DNA of 64,000 nucleotides from Echinicola sp. 20G. GTDB taxonomy: Bacteria; Bacteroidota; Bacteroidia; Cytophagales; Cyclobacteriaceae. Positions 26,702 through 35,707 of the stretch are shown piece after piece. The notes beneath the pieces were generated by a model. The model saw only the letters and a program-made list of their open reading frames with translations, searched no databases and was not told the origin of the DNA. The translations under genes were made by a program, and so were the position numbers. Every line of letters starts with the position of its first letter. Position 1 is the first letter of the stretch. The stretch covers positions 2,858,501 through 2,922,500 of the forward strand of contig NZ_AP024154.1 of the NCBI RefSeq assembly GCF_015533855.1. The letters are read 5' to 3'.

Positions 26702-27793
26702 TTATGGTAATTCGTTATCAAGAATGGCTTGAACTTCTTGTTGGGTTAAAGCCTTATCAAAGATGTGCAGTTCATCCAAAAAGCTATTGTCAGAGAGGTG
26801 TCCCCATTCTACGAAACGTGGAGCCCCCGAGCCAATGGATAAGATGTCGCAACCCTCCCATGAGATACCGGGATATGTGCCTTGACTGACCACTGTACCA
26901 TTGATATAAACTGCACATTCTGTGCCTGAAATGGTAAAGGCAATATGCGCCCAGTCTCCACTACTAGGGTTGATATCAGCGGCAGCACCTCCGTCAAACC
27001 AGTTCTCTCCACCACCATTACCTACATTTAGCTTGATTCTTTGGTTAGAGCCAGCATTTTCTCTAAACAACCTAAAACCAGCGGTTCTATTGTTAGGATT
27101 GTCAGGGTTAGCAGCATCAGGCGGCCCCATGACAAGAATGCCAGCCCTGTTGGGGTCTGCGTTGACTTTATACCAGAAGGAAGCACTAAATTCACTATTG
27201 GTCAGGCCAGCTGAAGGAAAGGTCAAGTAGGAATCTGTTGCGCCTTTGTAGGCGTTGGAGCCGGAAGCTGCTTGTCCAGCAAAACCAGGCTGGCCTACAA
27301 CAGTAGCATCAGAAACGCTTACCAATTCTAGGTATTCATCATTGAAAGGCATGTAGAAAATTTCTCCGTCGTATTGCGGAACATAGTTTTCTGGCTTTTC
27401 AAAATTGACCGTACTCGTAGTAGATTTTCCAGAAAGGTCATTGGCAGTAATGGTCAGGGTATGGGCTCCATTGGTGACATTGTCATAAGGAAGTTTCATG
27501 GCCGTTCTTCTGTAATCTTTGAAGTCAGCAAAACTCCCAATGTTGGTTCCGTCCATTGAAACCACAATATCTTGAATTTCTATATCATCGGTTACTTCAA
27601 AATCAATATTGATGGACATGACCTCATTGGGCACCCAAGTTAAAGGCCCCTCTTCTGGGAAGATGATGTTCACCTCGGGCGCAGTTTCGTCAGGCCCTGG
27701 TGAAACTGTTTCAATATCGTCAATGTATCCGTCCTTGCAGGCCAAGCTGGTTAACATTAGCCCTGCTATGAATATTTTAGCTGTTAATTTCAT
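26702..27793 (-). CDS. LamG-domain lipoprotein, probable surface glycan-binding protein
   Basis: A 363-residue lipoprotein (lipobox LTSLAC, C19). An Ig-like domain (about 38-130; EVNIIFPEEGPLTWVPNE, GAHTLTITANDLSGKST) is followed by a concanavalin/LamG-like jelly roll (about 145-360). That domain contains FSASFWYKVNADPNRAGI, GDWAHIAFTISGTECAVYING and the typical ending FLDELHIFDKALTQQEVQAIL. Its place directly behind susC and susD is where surface glycan-binding proteins are normally encoded. No catalytic residues of a glycosidase are evident. Binding of beta-1,2-glucan is inferred from the locus only. Confidence 0.82.
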   Translation of the reverse strand: MKLTAKIFIAGLMLTSLACKDGYIDDIETVSPGPDETAPEVNIIFPEEGPLTWVPNEVMSINIDFEVTDDIEIQDIVVSMDGTNIGSFADFKDYRRTAMKLPYDNVTNGAHTLTITANDLSGKSTTSTVNFEKPENYVPQYDGEIFYMPFNDEYLELVSVSDATVVGQPGFAGQAASGSNAYKGATDSYLTFPSAGLTNSEFSASFWYKVNADPNRAGILVMGPPDAANPDNPNNRTAGFRLFRENAGSNQRIKLNVGNGGGENWFDGGAAADINPSSGDWAHIAFTISGTECAVYINGTVVSQGTYPGISWEGCDILSIGSGAPRFVEWGHLSDNSFLDELHIFDKALTQQEVQAILDNELP

Positions 27794-27820
27794 GTTTTTT
27801 GGGTTTGTGTGCTACCTTAT

Positions 27821-29362
27821 TTATTGATTGGCTGCTTCTTTAAGTTGGGGAAGGATGTCTTGCTGATCCAATGGATAAGGTAAATACCTGTCTCCTTCTT
27901 GGTAAGTCCTGCCGTCATAATTGAGTTCGGATGTACGGCCGTGTCTTACTAAGTCAAAGAACCGGACACCCCATTCCATGCCGAATTCAGCAAATTTTTC
28001 ATCCAGTACATTATCCAAGGTCACGCCACTAAGCATTCCAAGGTTGGCCCTTGACCTCACTGTATTGACTGCTTCATCTGCTGACATGACACTACTTGTA
28101 GCCCCACTGACCAAAGCCTCTGCATGTACCAATAAAATTTCAGCGTAACGGATGGCAATCATGTTTTTGTTTTCGCCATAGTTAAACCTTCCAGGGGTCA
28201 ATTGAGTGGTAGGCAAATAATGTTTCCCGCTTAGAAACCTATACCTAGGTGCATTCCCAAAGGTGTCTCCATCAGGAGTAGTGTTGGTTACCCAGTTGGG
28301 CAGGTTAGCATAATTTGGATCTGATTCAATATCGCTTATGCCGTCAGGCGTAAACAGTACGGTGGTCGTTAGGCGTTTACGGTCGTTTCTGTCAAGCATG
28401 AATTTGACATACTTTTCAGTTGGCTCCCAAAAGCCCCAGCCGCCGCTAGAACCTGGTACAGCTGGCTGCCAACCGACGGCTTGTGGGCCGTAGACTTGCC
28501 AAGGGAATCGATCTGATGTACCGCTTTCTGCACCGTAATCAGAATACTGGAATTCCAAGATGTTTTCGTTGTTGAGTTTTCCTGGGATTTTAAATAATTG
28601 ATAATAATCCGTTTCCAGCATAAACTCTCCACTGCTGATAATCTCACCAGTTGCATCTGCAGCTCCCTGATAGTTTTCCATTTCTAGGTTAGCCAAGGCT
28701 TTTACAGCTAATGCTGTATAGCGAGTGATTCCTCCACGGATATCAGAGCGTTGATTAGGATGTACGTTGGGAAGGTTGGGCATGGCTTGATCCATCTGGT
28801 CGGAAATGTATTGCATGACCTCATTAAATGGAGTAAGTTCTGCTTCATAAAGTGCATTAGGATCAGACCCTTCAGGAATCAGGATATTATTCCATAACCT
28901 GGCCAACTGAAGTAGGTTGTAGCCTTTCATTACATTGATTTCTGCAATGTACTGGCTGGCGTTAGCAGCACTGGCACCGGCTTCCTGGTATTTTTGAATT
29001 TCTTCAATGGCACCATTCCAATAGATGATGTCTGAATACATGTTTAGCCAAGTGGAATTATAAATCCAGAAGCTCCTGTCGTAATCATAAGTGTCAGTTT
29101 TAAACAAGGGTTCTTGGTCTCCAGCAGGGTTGGCATCATCACCTCTGACAGAAATTAGCGGAAAGGTTTCCCATTGGAATCCATATAGCTCTGCATAAGC
29201 GCCATTGAGTAATAAGACCATGTTTTGGGATTGAGAATAATCCGTTTCCTGAGCTAGGATTTGGTCTTCCAGTGGAGCATCCAAGTACTCACTACAGGAT
29301 ATGGTGGTCATTAAGGATAAGACCATGACCAATTTGATTGATTTATATTGAAATATTTTCAT
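27821..29362 (-). CDS. SusD-family outer-membrane lipoprotein
   Basis: A 513-residue lipoprotein from the ATG at 29362, giving MKIFQYKSIKLVMVLSLMTTISC with lipobox TISC. A longer frame starting at 29398 would overlap susC and precede this signal, so I reject it. N-terminal SusD_RagB-type helices are followed by the C-terminal domain with IRYAEILLVHAEAL, NTVRSRANL and ERGVRFFDLVR-like GVRFFDLVRHGR. It covers the SusC barrel and captures glycan at the cell surface. It starts 22 bases after the susC stop; the LamG lipoprotein follows 27 bases on. Confidence 0.95.
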   Translation of the reverse strand: MKIFQYKSIKLVMVLSLMTTISCSEYLDAPLEDQILAQETDYSQSQNMVLLLNGAYAELYGFQWETFPLISVRGDDANPAGDQEPLFKTDTYDYDRSFWIYNSTWLNMYSDIIYWNGAIEEIQKYQEAGASAANASQYIAEINVMKGYNLLQLARLWNNILIPEGSDPNALYEAELTPFNEVMQYISDQMDQAMPNLPNVHPNQRSDIRGGITRYTALAVKALANLEMENYQGAADATGEIISSGEFMLETDYYQLFKIPGKLNNENILEFQYSDYGAESGTSDRFPWQVYGPQAVGWQPAVPGSSGGWGFWEPTEKYVKFMLDRNDRKRLTTTVLFTPDGISDIESDPNYANLPNWVTNTTPDGDTFGNAPRYRFLSGKHYLPTTQLTPGRFNYGENKNMIAIRYAEILLVHAEALVSGATSSVMSADEAVNTVRSRANLGMLSGVTLDNVLDEKFAEFGMEWGVRFFDLVRHGRTSELNYDGRTYQEGDRYLPYPLDQQDILPQLKEAANQ

Positions 29363-29384
29363 GACTGTTCTTGGGTTATTGATA

Positions 29385-32300
29385 TTAGAACTTGACATTT
29401 AATCCCACGGTATACACTGCAGGGACTGGGTAGGTCTGCCGGTCAATACCATTGTCCACTTCTGGGTTGAAACCATTATAATTGAAAATGGTCAATGGAC
29501 GTTCTGCTGTCAGGGTAATCCGTGTTTCAGGCATGATTGTACCCATCACTTCCTTATTTATCAAGGAATAGGACATACGGACATTTTGCACCCTGAAGAA
29601 AGAACCGTCTTCCACAAAATAGTCACTGAAATTTTGGTTCCAGCCTTTGCGCAGCCCTGCAGCCGAAGGATATTTGTTTGAAGTACCTTCTCCTCTCCAT
29701 AGGTTGGTGGCCAAGTCAGCATCGATATTGGTATCATTGGTGAAGATCATTTCACCTCTTTTTCTATTCAGGATACTATGTCCAGACTGTCCTTGGATAA
29801 GTACTGAAAAGTCAAGATTCTTATACCTGAAACCTAGGTTACCCCCATAAGTAAGATCGGGTAAATAAGAACCCAAAACCACTCTGTCCAAGTCATCGAT
29901 GACACCGTCGCCATTTTGATCTTTAAACATTAAGTCTCCAGGGACTAGATCATTATCAGTCAAGAACTGCTCTGAATAGCCACTATTAGTGATGTCAGCT
30001 TCGTTTTGGAAAACACCCGCTACTTCATAGCCATAAAATGCTTGATAAGGTTGACCTACAATAGATCGTTGACGGAATTCTGCCTGACCTGCATTGAGGT
30101 ATTCAGGGCCTCCAAGTCCTAGGACTGTGTTTTTTAGGGTAGCAAAGTTACCGCCGATATAGTAGGAGAAATCTTCAGAAACCTGATTTTCCCAGTTTAG
30201 GGACAATTCTAGACCTTGGTTTCTAATTTCACCAACACTTCTTCTTACTGAACCTCTAAACAAAGGCTGCAAAACAGTAACAGCTAGGCTTTGTGTGTTT
30301 CTGATATAATAGTCCGCTTCTAAAGACAACCTGTTTTGAAAGAACCTAGCAGTCAATCCGAAGTTTGTTTCTTCTGTAGTCTCTATCTTATCGATGAGAT
30401 CGTAAGTAGGATCAAGCCTGAATCCGGGTACACGCACATCGTCAAAAGCATTATTGGTTCCTTGCAAGGTAGGTTGTCCTACCGATGGGCTGATTCCGTC
30501 GTTTCCTAACTGTCCCCAAGAGGCTCTTAACTTAAGGAAATCGATGCCTTTCACATTGAAAAATTCCTCCTCAGTGGCTACCCAGCCAGCACCCAGCGTA
30601 AAGAAGTCTTCACTATCAACCTGAAATTTGTTGTAGTTGTCTTGACGATACGTGGCATAAAGTAGGTATTTTTCTTTGTAGTTATAGGCTAACCTACCAA
30701 AGAAGGAAAGGTAAAATATTCTACTTCCACCATCTGATACGGTGTTGATGTCATTGGCCTGCCCGTTGTTTAAGTACCACAGTTCTTCATTTCCAAATGT
30801 TGGGTTTGGATCCAAATCATTTCGGTTTCCACTAAGGACTTCATAGGTTTCACTCCTGAAAGATTGTCCCAAAGTAGCTGTGATCCCATGGTCACCAAAA
30901 TAATCTTTGTAGGTAAGGTAATTGTCTAATATTTGATCAAAATAAGTGCTGTTTGCCCTAGAAAGGCTGGACAGTGGATTAAGGACTCCATCGTTATAGG
31001 TGAAGTTTACATTCCTCGCATTGATCATGTCCAACTTATAGTTGTAAGCAGACCTGAAAGTCAATTTTTCAGGAATGAAAGTTAGCTCTGCATGTAGGTT
31101 CCCGTTAATTTTATTGATCTTGTTTCTGCTGTCGTTGTAAATTAACGGGTAGAAGGGGTTTTGTCTTCCCCTATATCCAAGTCGTTGTGCATTGGACAAT
31201 GGAACTGGTGATGTCCCAAAATCTTCATCGTATTTTGGTAAAATAGGCACAGCAAAATAGGCATTAAACCAAGCGGCATCTGAACCTACATATTGTTTGG
31301 CGGTACTGAAAGTAAAGTTACCACCCACAGTGATCCATTCCTTGACTTTTGAGTCGATATTGGCGCGGATGTTTACCCTTTCATATTCATTTCTGGTTTC
31401 ATTGAGCAGTCCATCTTGGCTAAAATAGCTACCGCCAATAGAGTAGCGTGTTTTGGCACTACCACCAGAAAAAGTCAAGGTGTGGTTTTGAATCGGAGCA
31501 GGGCTCATGATCTCACTGTACCAATCTGTATTTACAGCTGGAATGTTTGGGTCAATCCGGCTCCTTCCATAGGCCTGCATGGCATTGTCTACAAATTCCA
31601 TATCAGGGGCGGATCCAGTTTCGTTCACGTACTGAACGAATTGCTGGCTATTGGCCATTTTTAGTACATTCTGTGGGTTTTGAATTCCATAATATCCGTC
31701 ATAGACAATCTCCGCTTCTTGTTCATATTCACCTGATTTGGTTTCGATGAGTACCACACCATTGGATGCCCGAGCACCATAAATGGCCGAGGCCGAGGCG
31801 TCTTTTAGTACTGAGAGGGTTTTGATGTCATTGGAGTTTAGGAAATCAATGTTGTCAAAGAACATTCCATCCACCACGTACAATGGAGCTCCTCCGCCTT
31901 CGAATGAACCAATACCTCTTACCCTTACTGTTGGGGAAGCGCCTGGAGCACCTTTACTGACGATCTGAACACCAGCCACTTTTCCTTGAAGGGACTGCAT
32001 GGCATTGGAACTGGGGGTTTTGACCAAGTCTTCTGTTTTCAAGGTGGTAATAGCAGAAGTCATTTCCTTCTCTTTCTGCGCACCATAACCGATGACTACT
32101 ACTTCATCCAGTCCGGTAAGTTCCTCTTGTAATGTGATGTCAACACGGGATCTTCCATTGAGTTCGACTGACTGAGACTCAAAGCCGATAAAAGAAAAAT
32201 TCAGCACAGCTTCGGAGGAGGTGACTGATAACTCAAAGTTACCATCTAGGTCAGTTACTGTTCCATTATTGGTACCTTGTTCCAAAATGTTTACTCCGGG

Positions 32301-32468
32301 GATGGGTTCCCCTTGTGGGTCAAGTACCTGTCCTGTGACGTTGGTTTGTTGGGCTGTCGTTGTACTGACTATGGCTAAAAAAGCCACTAGCAATACCATG
32401 GATAATTTTCCTAAATAAGGGATTTTGGGTTTCCATGATTCCTTACTTATGCGTAAAGACCTGATCAT
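29385..32468 (-). CDS. SusC-family TonB-linked outer-membrane transporter
   Basis: A 1027-residue protein from the ATG at 32468. The track start at 32516 is rejected because the ATG at 32468 gives an N-terminus (MIRSLRISKESW) leading to a long signal (LSMVLLVAFLAIVSTTTAQ). A carboxypeptidase-regulatory domain (TNVTGQVLDPQGEPIPGVNI) comes next. The SusC signature VVIGYGAQKEKEMTSAI, a plug with SNAMQSLQGKVAGVQI and VLKDASASAIYGARASNGVVLI, and a 22-strand barrel complete the protein. It imports oligosaccharides with the adjacent SusD. As part of a locus with GH144 and GH3 enzymes its cargo is probably beta-1,2-gluco-oligosaccharide. Confidence 0.95.
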   Translation of the reverse strand: MIRSLRISKESWKPKIPYLGKLSMVLLVAFLAIVSTTTAQQTNVTGQVLDPQGEPIPGVNILEQGTNNGTVTDLDGNFELSVTSSEAVLNFSFIGFESQSVELNGRSRVDITLQEELTGLDEVVVIGYGAQKEKEMTSAITTLKTEDLVKTPSSNAMQSLQGKVAGVQIVSKGAPGASPTVRVRGIGSFEGGGAPLYVVDGMFFDNIDFLNSNDIKTLSVLKDASASAIYGARASNGVVLIETKSGEYEQEAEIVYDGYYGIQNPQNVLKMANSQQFVQYVNETGSAPDMEFVDNAMQAYGRSRIDPNIPAVNTDWYSEIMSPAPIQNHTLTFSGGSAKTRYSIGGSYFSQDGLLNETRNEYERVNIRANIDSKVKEWITVGGNFTFSTAKQYVGSDAAWFNAYFAVPILPKYDEDFGTSPVPLSNAQRLGYRGRQNPFYPLIYNDSRNKINKINGNLHAELTFIPEKLTFRSAYNYKLDMINARNVNFTYNDGVLNPLSSLSRANSTYFDQILDNYLTYKDYFGDHGITATLGQSFRSETYEVLSGNRNDLDPNPTFGNEELWYLNNGQANDINTVSDGGSRIFYLSFFGRLAYNYKEKYLLYATYRQDNYNKFQVDSEDFFTLGAGWVATEEEFFNVKGIDFLKLRASWGQLGNDGISPSVGQPTLQGTNNAFDDVRVPGFRLDPTYDLIDKIETTEETNFGLTARFFQNRLSLEADYYIRNTQSLAVTVLQPLFRGSVRRSVGEIRNQGLELSLNWENQVSEDFSYYIGGNFATLKNTVLGLGGPEYLNAGQAEFRQRSIVGQPYQAFYGYEVAGVFQNEADITNSGYSEQFLTDNDLVPGDLMFKDQNGDGVIDDLDRVVLGSYLPDLTYGGNLGFRYKNLDFSVLIQGQSGHSILNRKRGEMIFTNDTNIDADLATNLWRGEGTSNKYPSAAGLRKGWNQNFSDYFVEDGSFFRVQNVRMSYSLINKEVMGTIMPETRITLTAERPLTIFNYNGFNPEVDNGIDRQTYPVPAVYTVGLNVKF

Positions 32469-32503
32469 AAGTGTTTGGTTTTGGGTTTTAATTATTCGTT
32501 TTT

Positions 32504-32513
32504 CAAACGTTTG
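32504..32513. promoter_or_regulatory. Palindrome in the susC leader, possible operator
   Basis: CAAACGTTTG is a perfect 10-bp palindrome 36 bases before the susC ATG. A half-site cgtttga follows at 32524. LacI-type operators can look like this, but no LacI-family gene is in the window and a 10-bp palindrome can occur by chance. Confidence 0.2.
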
Positions 32514-32696
32514 CAATTTTGCGCGTTTGATGTTGAAAAGGTAGGGTAAAGAAAAAAATCAAGTGCAAAAAAAGTGAAAATCATGCTCATTTATGGACAG
32601 TTTAGGGTGTCAAAACACAAAGAAAATTCCCATAAGAGTATCAATAAAAAAGACTTTAATGAGCAATAAAGGCCGTTTTTTAAGGTGAGTATCACA

Positions 32697-32704
32697 CAAA
32701 AATA
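32697..32704 (-). promoter_or_regulatory. Candidate -7 element for susC
   Basis: On the minus strand TATTTTTG matches TAnnTTTG in the 290-bp gap between the sensor gene and susC. It would give a leader of roughly 220 bases. No -33 match is visible at normal spacing, which would fit an activator-dependent promoter. Confidence 0.3.
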
Positions 32705-32758
32705 CTAGTAGTAAGTGGTTAGGTGTGTTTTTAAGTTTGGATCCTTTTTTTAGAAGGT

Positions 32759-34648
32759 TTATTTTGCTTTTTCTTTTTCTTCCTCCATCATCAAAATATC
32801 ATGCCAATGGGGATTTTCCAAGTTGCTGGCTTCAATATGGAGTTTAGTTTTCTTTCTAAAATTCCAGACCGTATTCTTCCTAAGGTCTAAGAGTTCAGAA
32901 AGTTGGTCTAAGGTTTGTTTTTCAGTATTTGCAATTAGATCATAAGCGATGTAAAAAGCTTTCTCCAAAGGGAATTTGACACCGTGGAATATAGTTCCAG
33001 CTGTAACGGAATCAATGTGGCCGCACTTGGTACATCTCCTTGTAAAAAGCTTGGGGCCTTTCGAGCTTTTGGTGTTGCTGCAATGCCTACATGTAAAGCC
33101 CTTGCCCCATTTGTATTCCTCTAAATAGCGATAGCAGGCAGATTGGTCGGGAAAGATTTTTTTGAACTCATCATATGAAAGCAACTTGTTGTTTAGTCTA
33201 GCCTGAAAAGAAGCCTTGATACTGCTTTTTAGTTTCCAATTGTCCTTGTCCAAAAGCGAATTTATCCTTTTTATCTCTTCATCTTTTTCCATCAGTTGAT
33301 GGTTATAATCTTCTAGAAGCTTATTCTTTTGGGCCAACTCTTGGGTTCTTTCTTGGACTTTGATCTCAAGTTCCCGGTTGACCTTTTCTTTCAGGGCATA
33401 GTTGATTTCGATCTGTTTAATGGATCTTTTTAGCGCTCGATCCCTATTGTTTTTAAGGATGCGGATTCTGTCGCCCAAGGCAAAAGTCAAAAGAAGCATT
33501 TCCAAAAGGAAAGCCAAGTGCAAGCTGTAATAAATTAGGGTAGCATGAGGAATGATGGCTGCATTGACCAATACTTTTACCACCACACCAACAAAGAGTA
33601 CTCCATAGGCAATTACAAAGAAACGAGCCACTTTATAGCCCCTTGACCAGATGTAGATACTAGCAAAAAAGATAAAGAAGAACGGAATGATATCATAATA
33701 CTTGATCTCAAACAGCTTGTGGTCCCAAAAGAGAGCAACCAGAAACAGTACGGATTTAGCAATCAGAATAGCATGAAGAGCCAAATGGATTTTAGGGGAC
33801 CGGTATTTTGTATTGAGGAATTTGATAGAAAACAAAATGGCCCACAGCACAATTGAATAACTAAATACTCCATTGGCTATTTGGTTCCATTTGGGAAAAT
33901 TGGCCCAAAGGTATTGGAAGGCTATTCCATCCACACACATGGCATAAATTCCCACGCTGACCAAATAAAAAGTATAGTATAGGTATTTGGTTTCCCTAAC
34001 AGCTGTATAAACCAATAAATTGTAAAGGCCGATGATGGCAATCATTCCATAAAAAATACCATATACGAAATACTCATTCAGGGCATAGTATATGAAGCGG
34101 TTGACAGATCGGATGGCTATCCGAATATCTGCTTTTTGGCTTGATCGGATCTTCACATAGTAATTCGATATTCCAGAATTATTATTGTCCAATATTAGCT
34201 CAAAATTCTTGTGTCTGAAGTTTCTGGTCTGAAAGGGAAGAGCATCTCCCATTAGGATATTCTGGTAAGTGCCGTCTTCACTGGGAGCAAAGACTTCCAC
34301 AAAATCCATGGTTTGATCATAGAATTCCATCAGCCATTTTTTTTCGCTTTCTGGAGTTTTGTCAATGGAAAGCTTTACCCAATAAGTGTGTTCAATATCA
34401 AAATCGTTTTTTGAAAAGGCTGGTCTGATCTTAAAATTCCCCTGAAATCTTGGTCGGATAATGTCTTCAAAACCAAGGTTGTTGGTGGTGTCTTCGAAAA
34501 ATTCCAGCTGCGAAATAGAGAATATTCTTTCGTCCAAATTGTCATCTATCTTGAGTGTAGAACTTCCCGATATCCGCTGAGCAAGGGAAGTGGAGAGTAT
34601 TCCAAACAAGAATAAAATCGAAATGGAAAAAATCAGCTTCTTAATCAT
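32759..34648 (-). CDS. 7TM-DISM membrane sensor fused to IS1595-type zinc ribbon and HTH
   Basis: A 629-residue protein. Signal peptide 1-23. An extracellular 7TMR-DISM-type sensory domain follows (about 24-185; YWVKLSIDKTPESEKKWLMEF). Seven hydrophobic helices span about 190-397 (YFVYGIFYGMIAIIGLYNLL onward), then a coiled coil about 400-470. The C-terminus (about 490-605) closely matches the N-terminal DNA-binding part of IS1595-family transposases. It has a YRYLEEYKWGKGF entry, zinc ribbon C520-x2-C523 and C539-x2-C542, SVTAGTIFHG, then an HTH (LDQLSELLDLRKNTVWNFRKK). No DDE catalytic domain follows. It lies directly upstream of susC on the same strand, so it is probably the membrane-bound transcriptional regulator of the locus. 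Confidence 0.88.
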   Translation of the reverse strand: MIKKLIFSISILFLFGILSTSLAQRISGSSTLKIDDNLDERIFSISQLEFFEDTTNNLGFEDIIRPRFQGNFKIRPAFSKNDFDIEHTYWVKLSIDKTPESEKKWLMEFYDQTMDFVEVFAPSEDGTYQNILMGDALPFQTRNFRHKNFELILDNNNSGISNYYVKIRSSQKADIRIAIRSVNRFIYYALNEYFVYGIFYGMIAIIGLYNLLVYTAVRETKYLYYTFYLVSVGIYAMCVDGIAFQYLWANFPKWNQIANGVFSYSIVLWAILFSIKFLNTKYRSPKIHLALHAILIAKSVLFLVALFWDHKLFEIKYYDIIPFFFIFFASIYIWSRGYKVARFFVIAYGVLFVGVVVKVLVNAAIIPHATLIYYSLHLAFLLEMLLLTFALGDRIRILKNNRDRALKRSIKQIEINYALKEKVNRELEIKVQERTQELAQKNKLLEDYNHQLMEKDEEIKRINSLLDKDNWKLKSSIKASFQARLNNKLLSYDEFKKIFPDQSACYRYLEEYKWGKGFTCRHCSNTKSSKGPKLFTRRCTKCGHIDSVTAGTIFHGVKFPLEKAFYIAYDLIANTEKQTLDQLSELLDLRKNTVWNFRKKTKLHIEASNLENPHWHDILMMEEEKEKAK

Positions 34649-34722
34649 TATTTTGGGAGAATAGGGTTATTGATAGATTCCAGCATAAGTAAAATAATTA
34701 CTATTTGTTGGAAAAAGACGGT

Positions 34723-34730
34723 CAAAGTTA
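34723..34730 (-). promoter_or_regulatory. Candidate -7 element for the 7TM sensor gene
   Basis: On the minus strand TAACTTTG matches TAnnTTTG about 75 bases before the sensor ATG. It lies in the divergent gap shared with the flavin reductase gene. Confidence 0.35.
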
Positions 34731-34802
34731 AATATTTATGTAACGCTTTGTTTTTTAATACGCTCTTTTTAGGAAGGGGGTTAAATGTAAACGCCATAGG
34801 AT

Positions 34803-35696
34803 ATGAAAACAGTTGAACCCGGTGAAGTTTCAGTAGGAGAATTTCATGCTTATATGCTAGGGGCCATCGTGCCTCGACCTATAGCCTTTGTAAGTACAGT
34901 CGATCGGGACGGGAATGTCAACTTGAGTCCATTTAGTTTTTTTAATGCCTTTGGTTCCAATCCTCCAGTAGTGGTATTCTCTCCATCGAGGAGGGTGAGA
35001 GACAATACCACCAAACACAGTTTAGAGAATGTCCTGGAGGTGCCAGAGGTAGTTATCAATATTGTGAATTATGCCATGGTTGAACAGATGTCTCTGGCCA
35101 GTACGGAATATGAAAAGGGAATCAATGAATTTCAAAAGGCAGGACTGACAGAAGTAACATCAAAGTTGGTAGCTCCTCCAAGGGTTAAGGAAGCGCCAGT
35201 GGCGTTTGAATGCAAGGTGAAAGAAGTGATTTCCCTGGGAGAGGAAGGCGGGGCAGCCAATTTGGTGGTTTGCGAAATTGTTTTGGGACATTTCGATGAA
35301 CTGATTTTGGATGAGAAAGGAAAGATAGACCCTTTTAAGCTAGATGCGGTGGCAAGAATGGGAGGGAATTGGTATTGCCGAGCAAATGGTGCTTCGCTTT
35401 TTGAAATTGAAAAACCCGTCAAAAACAGGGGGATAGGTGTTGATCAGATACCCGATAAGATCAGGTACAGTGTAGTGTTGACAGGTAATGATTTGGGTAA
35501 ATTGGGAAATGTAGAAATGCTACCTTCTGAAGAAGAAGTCAATTTATACGGAGAATTGAGTGAAATGGAGGAAATACGTATCCGTTTTCAAAATGATGAG
35601 GAAAGCCTAATTTTCCATTTGCACGAATACGCCCAAGAGCTGCTCCAAGAAGGCAAGACTGAGGAGGCATGGAAAGTATTGCTGCAACATTATTGA
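34803..35696 (+). CDS. Flavin reductase-like FMN-binding split-barrel protein
   Basis: A 297-residue cytoplasmic protein of the flavoredoxin/flavin reductase family. IVPRPIAFVSTVDRDGNVNLSPFSFFNAFGSNPPVV (residues about 18-55) is the conserved FMN-binding block. RDNTTKHSLENV follows, and GNWYCRANGASLFEIEKP closes the domain near 205. The last about 85 residues (EEEVNLYGEL onward) are an extension beyond the split barrel. It probably acts as an NAD(P)H:FMN reductase or an FMN-dependent hydrolase-type protein. Its partner is unknown. It is divergent from the 7TM sensor gene and convergent with the ftsE-like gene, with only 11 bases between stops. Confidence 0.85.
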   Translation: MKTVEPGEVSVGEFHAYMLGAIVPRPIAFVSTVDRDGNVNLSPFSFFNAFGSNPPVVVFSPSRRVRDNTTKHSLENVLEVPEVVINIVNYAMVEQMSLASTEYEKGINEFQKAGLTEVTSKLVAPPRVKEAPVAFECKVKEVISLGEEGGAANLVVCEIVLGHFDELILDEKGKIDPFKLDAVARMGGNWYCRANGASLFEIEKPVKNRGIGVDQIPDKIRYSVVLTGNDLGKLGNVEMLPSEEEVNLYGELSEMEEIRIRFQNDEESLIFHLHEYAQELLQEGKTEEAWKVLLQHY

Positions 35697-35707
35697 TTAT
35701 AGTCAGC

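Noticed and set aside
32759..33250. Insertion sequence of the IS1595 family
   Set aside because: Only the zinc ribbon/HTH part is present, fused in frame to a membrane sensor; no DDE domain, terminal inverted repeats or target duplication seen.
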